Source: Deltaproteobacteria bacterium RBG_13_61_14
Lineage (GTDB): Bacteria > RBG-13-61-14
NCBI GenBank assembly: GCA_001797815.1
Contig: MGQK01000125.1
Span: 57,204-82,303, forward strand
Direction: 5' to 3'
Length of the DNA: 25,100 nucleotides
Position numbers and translations under genes: made by a program
Notes under the pieces: generated by a model
Databases searched by the model: none
The model's input: only the letters and a program-made list of their open reading frames with translations
Told to the model about the DNA's origin: nothing
Shown: positions 21,471 to 25,100 of the stretch, one piece after another
How positions within the stretch are numbered: position 1 is the stretch's first letter
Layout: every line of letters begins with the position of its first letter

Positions 21471-22232
21471 TCAGCCAAAATACAAACCCCCGTTCAGGTG
21501 CAGGGTCTGGCCGGTGAGGTAGGCCGAGAGTCCGCTGGCCAGGAAGAGCACCACCCCGGCCACGTCCTCCGCGGTCCCGGCCCGGCCCGAGGGGATATGG
21601 TCCAGGATCTCCTGGCGCACCTTCGGAGGCAGGGCCAGGGTCATCTCGGTCTCGATGTAGCCCGGCGCCACCGCGTTCACCGTGATCTGGCGGCCGGCGA
21701 GCTCGAGCGCCAGGCTCCGGGTCATCGCCTCCAGCCCGGCCTTGCTCGCCGCATAGTTCGCCTGCCCGGCCCGGCCGATCCGGCCGATGATCGAAGAGAT
21801 GACGATGATCCGGCCGTAGCGCCTCCGCACCATCACCCGGGCCGCGGCCCGGCAGCAATAAAACGCGCCGGTAAGGTTCACCGCCAGCACCCGGTGCCAG
21901 TCCTCCGGCTTCATCCGGGCCAGCACCTGGTCGCGGGAGATGCCGGCGTTGTTGACCAGGATGTCCAGCCGGCCCTTGCGCTTGCTGAATTCCTTGATTG
22001 CGTCCTGCACCTTGGCGAAATTCTCGACCGGGAACTTCTGCAGCTCGCCCTGGCCGCCGCCGCGCTCCAGGTCCAGGAGCGTCCGTTTCGCCGCCTGGTC
22101 ATCGGCGGAGTAATTGATCGCCACGTAGGCCCCGGCCTGGCTCAGGCGCAGCGCGATGGCCCGGCCGATGCCGCGCGAGCCGCCGGTGACCAGGGCCACC
22201 TGGCCGGAAAGGTCGAGGTCGTCCGTGGGCAT
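21471..22232 (-). CDS. fabG: 3-oxoacyl-[acyl-carrier-protein] reductase
   Basis: A 253-residue short-chain dehydrogenase that reduces 3-oxoacyl-ACP to 3-hydroxyacyl-ACP with NADPH during fatty-acid elongation. Seen: the nucleotide-binding TGGSRGIGRAIA (16-27), NNAG (94-97), the catalytic Ser147 in ISS, Tyr160 and Lys164 in ANYAASKAG (158-166), and the C-terminal PGYIETEM and GQTLHLNGG. Length and the Ser-Tyr spacing of 13 agree with FabG. The ATG overlaps the fabD stop in the arrangement TAATG, so translation is coupled. It lies between fabD and acpP, which fixes the fatty-acid synthesis role among many possible SDR functions. Confidence 0.96.
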   Translation of the reverse strand: MPTDDLDLSGQVALVTGGSRGIGRAIALRLSQAGAYVAINYSADDQAAKRTLLDLERGGGQGELQKFPVENFAKVQDAIKEFSKRKGRLDILVNNAGISRDQVLARMKPEDWHRVLAVNLTGAFYCCRAAARVMVRRRYGRIIVISSIIGRIGRAGQANYAASKAGLEAMTRSLALELAGRQITVNAVAPGYIETEMTLALPPKVRQEILDHIPSGRAGTAEDVAGVVLFLASGLSAYLTGQTLHLNGGLYFG

Positions 22233-23164
22233 TAGCGCACCTTCTGCACCGCTTGGAGGTCAGCGGGGACCGCGAGGTTCAGGGTCTTGGCCTCGGGCAG
22301 GATGCGGCGGATGAGTCCGGTCAGCACTTTGCCCGGCCCGATCTCCAAAAACATTTCCGCCTGGAGCCCGGCCATGGCCTGGACTGACTCGACCCAGCGC
22401 ACCGGCGAGGTGATCTGGCGGAGTAAAAGGTCGGCCGCGGCCTCCGGCCCGGGGTAGGGTTTGGCTTCCACGTTGGAGATCACCGGAGAGGAAAGTTTTT
22501 GCCAGGAGATGCTCCGCAGCACCTCGGCCATGCGCTCGGCCGCGGGCTGCATCAGCTCGCAGTGAAAAGGCGCGCTCACCTTGAGCGGGATCGCCCGCTT
22601 GGCGCCTCGCTCCTTGGCCAAAGCGCTCGCCCGCTCCACCGCCGCGGCGCAGCCCGAGATCACGATCTGGTCCGGCGCGTTGTAGTTCGCCGGCCGGACC
22701 ACCTCGCCCTGCGCCGCCTCCTCGCAGACCCGGGCCAGCGCTTCGGCCGTGAGCCCCAGGATCGCGGCCATGGCCCCTTCCCCGGCCGGGACCGCGTCCT
22801 GCATGAAGGCGCCGCGCTGGCGCACGGCCGCCGCCGCCTCCGGCAGGGTCAGCGCGGAGGCGGCGAGCAGGGCCGAATACTCGCCCAGGCTGTGCCCGGC
22901 CGCGGCCACCGGGCGCAGGCCGGTCTCGGCGTGCAGCACCTTCCAGGCGGCCGCGGACACGATCAGCACGGCCGGCTGGGTATTGGCGGTCAGTTGCAGT
23001 TCCGCTTCCGAGCCTTCAAAGCAGAGCTGGGCCAGGTTGAGGTGAAGGGCGTCGCCGGCTTCTTCAAAGCATTGCCGCGCCAGCGCGAATTCCCGAAAAA
23101 ACTCCTTGCCCATGCCTTGCGCCTGGGAACCCTGGCCGGGAAAGACAAAGGCAAAGGCGGTCAT
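22232..23164 (-). CDS. fabD: Malonyl-CoA:ACP transacylase
   Basis: A 310-residue malonyltransferase that moves malonyl from CoA to ACP, supplying the extender unit for fatty-acid synthesis. Seen: the N-terminal FVFPGQGSQ (7-15), the active-site GHSLGEYSAL with Ser92 (90-99), the QRGAFMQDAVP segment, NYNAPDQIVISG, and the catalytic His201 in SAPFHCELM. A late EIGPGKVLTGL completes the family pattern. The Met at 23164 is used because the fold begins there; the frame extends further upstream into rpmF without support. It starts 17 bp after rpmF and overlaps fabG by one base. The ribosome-binding site is poor (AAGCCTAGGGCC), so coupling to rpmF translation is likely. Confidence 0.96.
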   Translation of the reverse strand: MTAFAFVFPGQGSQAQGMGKEFFREFALARQCFEEAGDALHLNLAQLCFEGSEAELQLTANTQPAVLIVSAAAWKVLHAETGLRPVAAAGHSLGEYSALLAASALTLPEAAAAVRQRGAFMQDAVPAGEGAMAAILGLTAEALARVCEEAAQGEVVRPANYNAPDQIVISGCAAAVERASALAKERGAKRAIPLKVSAPFHCELMQPAAERMAEVLRSISWQKLSSPVISNVEAKPYPGPEAAADLLLRQITSPVRWVESVQAMAGLQAEMFLEIGPGKVLTGLIRRILPEAKTLNLAVPADLQAVQKVR

Positions 23165-23181
23165 GGCCCTAGGCTTGGGGC

Positions 23182-23370
23182 TCAGGTTTTCCGTTCTTCG
23201 ACTTCTTTGATGGCCCGGCCCTTGTAGTAACCGCAATGCGGGCACATGCGGTGCGGCAGGATTTTCTCCGCGCAGTTGGGGCAGGGGACCAGGTTCGGCG
23301 CGCGGAGCGCGTCATGGGTGCGGCGCTTGTCGCGACGGCATTTTGAGGTCTTCCGTTTCGGGAGCGGCAT
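23182..23370 (-). CDS. rpmF: 50S ribosomal protein L32
   Basis: A 62-residue basic protein of the L32 family, part of the large ribosomal subunit. It shows the start MPLPKRKTSKCRRDKRRTHD and a zinc ribbon Cys30-X2-Cys33 with Cys43-X2-Cys46 (CPNC, CPHCGYYKGR). The length is normal. GGAG stands 7 bases before the ATG. It lies between yceD and fabD, the common arrangement that links ribosome and membrane synthesis. The 88-bp gap before it contains a 6-bp hairpin GGGCGC/GCGCCC (about 23396-23415). Confidence 0.97.
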   Translation of the reverse strand: MPLPKRKTSKCRRDKRRTHDALRAPNLVPCPNCAEKILPHRMCPHCGYYKGRAIKEVEERKT

Positions 23371-23458
23371 CGGGTTCTCCGTTCAGCAATTCTCCGGGCG
23401 CGGTCACGAGCGCCCTGGCCAACCTTGTTCGGGAAAAGCAGGGCTTGGCCTTCCCTGC

Positions 23459-23995
23459 TCAGGATTTGATTTTCAGCTTGCGCAGAATGCCCAGCCGGGG
23501 GTCGCCCTCGCTTTGGGCGCAAGCGCAACTCTCCCGGTTCCAATTGACTCCGCACTGGGGGCACAAGCCCCGGCAGTCTTCCCGGCACAGAGTCTGGATC
23601 GGGATTCCCAGGGCCACCTCCTCCCGGAAATACTGGTCCAGCTCCACTTCCGGACCCTCGAAATAGAGGTGGTCCATTTCCTCGGGCGTTAACCCCACCT
23701 CTTCCTCCGGCCGCCTCGGCTTGCCCGGCATCAACACCAGGTCAAACGAGCCGCCCAAGGGCCACTCCACCTCGTCCCCGCACCGGGTGCAAAAGGTATG
23801 GAGCCGGGTCGCCACCTCTCCCCGCAGCCGCAGGTTCTGGCCTTCCCGGCTCACTTGACCGGAGAGCAGGATCCGATCCTGGATGTAAGTATCACCGGGC
23901 TGGGAAAATTCCGGGATATTGGTCAACCATTCCGGAGGATGCTCTTCGGAAAAGGCAATCCCCTCCGGCGGAATCTTGTCAACTACCACTTTCAC
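23459..23995 (-). CDS. yceD: DUF177 (YceD-like) protein
   Basis: A 178-residue protein of the DUF177 family, found beside rpmF in most bacteria and linked to 23S rRNA/large-subunit metabolism. Seen: Cys69-X2-Cys72 (FCTRC) and a C-terminal cysteine cluster Cys136, Cys140, Cys144, Cys147 (CREDCRGLCPQCG), followed by Cys156 and Cys158. EEVALGIPIQTLC is the usual core before the cluster. The start is GTG at 23995 with only a weak AGGGCTGG upstream. It is first in the yceD-rpmF-fabD-fabG-acpP operon, immediately downstream of a strong promoter at 24026-24054. Confidence 0.9.
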   Translation of the reverse strand: MKVVVDKIPPEGIAFSEEHPPEWLTNIPEFSQPGDTYIQDRILLSGQVSREGQNLRLRGEVATRLHTFCTRCGDEVEWPLGGSFDLVLMPGKPRRPEEEVGLTPEEMDHLYFEGPEVELDQYFREEVALGIPIQTLCREDCRGLCPQCGVNWNRESCACAQSEGDPRLGILRKLKIKS

Positions 23996-24025
23996 CGCCA
24001 GCCCTGCCCGTTCTTAAGGTTGATT

Positions 24026-24054
24026 AGTATAAAACAAATGGAAGGTATTGTCAA
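24026..24054 (-). promoter_or_regulatory. Strong promoter of the yceD-rpmF-fab operon
   Basis: On the minus strand a perfect TTGACA (24049-24054) is separated by exactly 17 bases from TATACT (24026-24031, 5 of 6). Transcription would begin near 24019, leaving a leader of about 25 bases before the GTG start of yceD. Confidence 0.85.
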
Positions 24055-24116
24055 AAATCCAAGTTTTAATCGAACCGGCCATGCCGCCTCAACTCCTGAT
24101 TCCCGGTTACGAGGCA

Positions 24117-24162
24117 GGGACACGGCGCGCGGCTCGACTGAGCTCGCCGAAGTCCGTGCCCC
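24117..24162. repeat. GGGCACGG-type palindromic repeat between divergent genes
   Basis: GGGACACGG (24117-24125) and CCGTGCCCC (24154-24162) form an inverted pair with one mismatch. Between them the CTCGACTGAGCTCGCCGAAG string contains further inverted pairs. A GGGGCACGG string with the same wording is found in the MITE-like element at 20239-20247. Confidence 0.7.
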
Positions 24163-24199
24163 GACCAAGAACAAAATAGGATTAACGCCGGATTTGTGT

Positions 24200-24205
24200 T
24201 ATAAA
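24200..24205 (+). promoter_or_regulatory. Possible -10 box for recJ
   Basis: TATAAA (24200-24205) lies 5 bases before the recJ ATG. No good -35 is seen at the right distance. If used, the transcript would begin at or very near the start codon and give a leaderless message. Confidence 0.35.
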
Positions 24206-24210
24206 AAATT

Positions 24211-25100
24211 ATGCCTCGCCGATGGGAAATCCGGCCGCCTTCCAAAGAGCTGGCCGAGACCCTGGCCCGGGAGTTGGAACTTCACCCGCTGGCAGCCTGG
24301 GTCCTGCTCAACCGGGGCATCTCCGACCCTGCCGCCGGCCGGCAGTTCCTCCAACCCTCCCTCGACCAACTCAAGCCCGAACCCCTTCCCTGCGATATGG
24401 ACAAGGCCGTGGCCCGGCTGACCCAGGCCCTGGAAAAGAACGAGATAATCGGCATCCACGGCGACTACGACGTGGACGGCGTCACCGGCGCCGCGCTTTT
24501 GTGCTCGTTCCTCACCGAGCTCGGCGGCCGCGCCATCCCCTACCTCCCCCACCGCCAGCGCGAGGGCTACGGCATGAAGCCGGCCGGGGTGGACGCGCTC
24601 AAGAGCCAGGGCGCTTCCCTGATCCTCACCGTGGACTGCGGCATTTCCGACCAGCCCGCGCTCGAGCACGCGGAGCGTCTGAACCTCCCGGTCATCGTAG
24701 TGGACCATCACCAGGTGCCCCGGCACTTGCCCCCGGCTTATGCCATCATCAATCCCAACCGTCCCGACTGTCCGTTTCCGTTCACCGAACTTTCGGGCGC
24801 TGGTCTGGCCTACCTGCTGCTCATCGCACTGCGCGCCCATCTCCGCGAGCGCGGCTTTTTCCAGGGCAAAGCCGAGCCGAACCTGCGCGCCTACCTGGAT
24901 CTGGCCGCGCTCGGCACCATTGCCGACGTGGTGCCGTTGATCGGGCTTAACCGCACCCTGGTGGCCTTCGGCCTCAAAGAGATCAATTCCCCCGAGCGCG
25001 TCGGACTGCAGATGCTCTCCCGGGTGGCCGGGCTCGACGGAGTCAAGCTTTCCGCCGGCCGGGTGGCCTTCACCCTGGTGCCCCGGCTCAACGCGCCCGG
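24211..25100 (+). CDS. recJ: Single-stranded-DNA-specific exonuclease RecJ (partial, N-terminal 296 residues)
   Basis: The start of a RecJ 5'-3' single-strand exonuclease (recombination and mismatch/base-excision repair), cut by the window end. Read directly from 24211: MPRRWEIRPP at the N-terminus, DYDVDG (85-90) of DHH motif I, VDCG (141-144) of motif II, VDHHQVP (164-170) of motif III, and IADVVPL (237-243) of motif IV, all metal-binding motifs of the DHH phosphoesterase domain. Ninety residues before motif I is normal for RecJ. The ATG lacks any Shine-Dalgarno sequence (GTTATAAAAAATT precedes it), and a TATAAA box ends only 5 bases upstream. It is divergent from yceD across a 215-bp region. 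Confidence 0.95.
   Translation, partial: MPRRWEIRPPSKELAETLARELELHPLAAWVLLNRGISDPAAGRQFLQPSLDQLKPEPLPCDMDKAVARLTQALEKNEIIGIHGDYDVDGVTGAALLCSFLTELGGRAIPYLPHRQREGYGMKPAGVDALKSQGASLILTVDCGISDQPALEHAERLNLPVIVVDHHQVPRHLPPAYAIINPNRPDCPFPFTELSGAGLAYLLLIALRAHLRERGFFQGKAEPNLRAYLDLAALGTIADVVPLIGLNRTLVAFGLKEINSPERVGLQMLSRVAGLDGVKLSAGRVAFTLVPRLNAP

Overview
The window looks like a chromosomal segment from a high-GC (roughly 60-65% by eye), probably Gram-negative bacterium. The signs are two lipoproteins with clear lipobox cysteines, a likely outer-membrane barrel protein and several secreted proteins. Housekeeping genes (acpP, fabG, fabD, rpmF, yceD/DUF177, plsY, recJ, a tRNA-Pro) are all bacterial. A DUF2378-like protein and the abundance of short palindromic repeats hint at a deltaproteobacterial or related lineage, but I cannot place it more closely.

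Layout. Positions 1-4177 (minus strand) hold two tandem PHP-domain lipoproteins and an unrecognised secreted protein that carries a 27-bp tandem repeat just after its signal peptide. Positions 4267-6948 (minus) are a strikingly AT-rich island with a three-gene restriction-modification cassette: a C5-cytosine methyltransferase, a probable type II endonuclease, and a small HhH-GPD/4Fe-4S glycosylase. The glycosylase resembles the Mig.MthI type of G/T-mismatch thymine glycosylase. It would repair the deamination damage that the methyltransferase makes more likely. A near-consensus promoter precedes the operon. Positions about 7075-8875 contain no credible gene but are packed with nested inverted and direct repeats, a 21-bp tandem repeat, and what looks like a small palindromic element with a 5-bp duplication.

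Positions 8876-11421 (minus) form a probable four-gene operon: two adjacent TetR regulators, a secreted barrel-like protein and a small CXXC protein. Positions 11672-13364 (minus) hold an XRE-cupin regulator followed 7 bp later by an acyl-CoA dehydrogenase, driven by a promoter with a perfect TATAAT. A well-promoted tRNA-Pro(CGG) at 13613 opens a plus-strand run: plsY, a secreted endonuclease/exonuclease/phosphatase-family protein, an unknown exported protein, a GH57 glycoside hydrolase and an MFS transporter (to 20188). A 123-bp MITE-like element follows directly.

Positions 20468-23995 (minus) hold a DUF2378-like protein and the lipid/ribosome cluster yceD-rpmF-fabD-fabG-acpP, which lacks plsX and fabH between rpmF and fabD. 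The cluster has a near-perfect promoter at 24026-24054. Divergently, recJ starts at 24211 without a Shine-Dalgarno sequence and runs off the window.

The best candidate for an unusual system is the MTase-REase-mismatch glycosylase cassette: an acquired defence unit that carries its own antimutator. The repeat-rich region beside it is the second point of interest.
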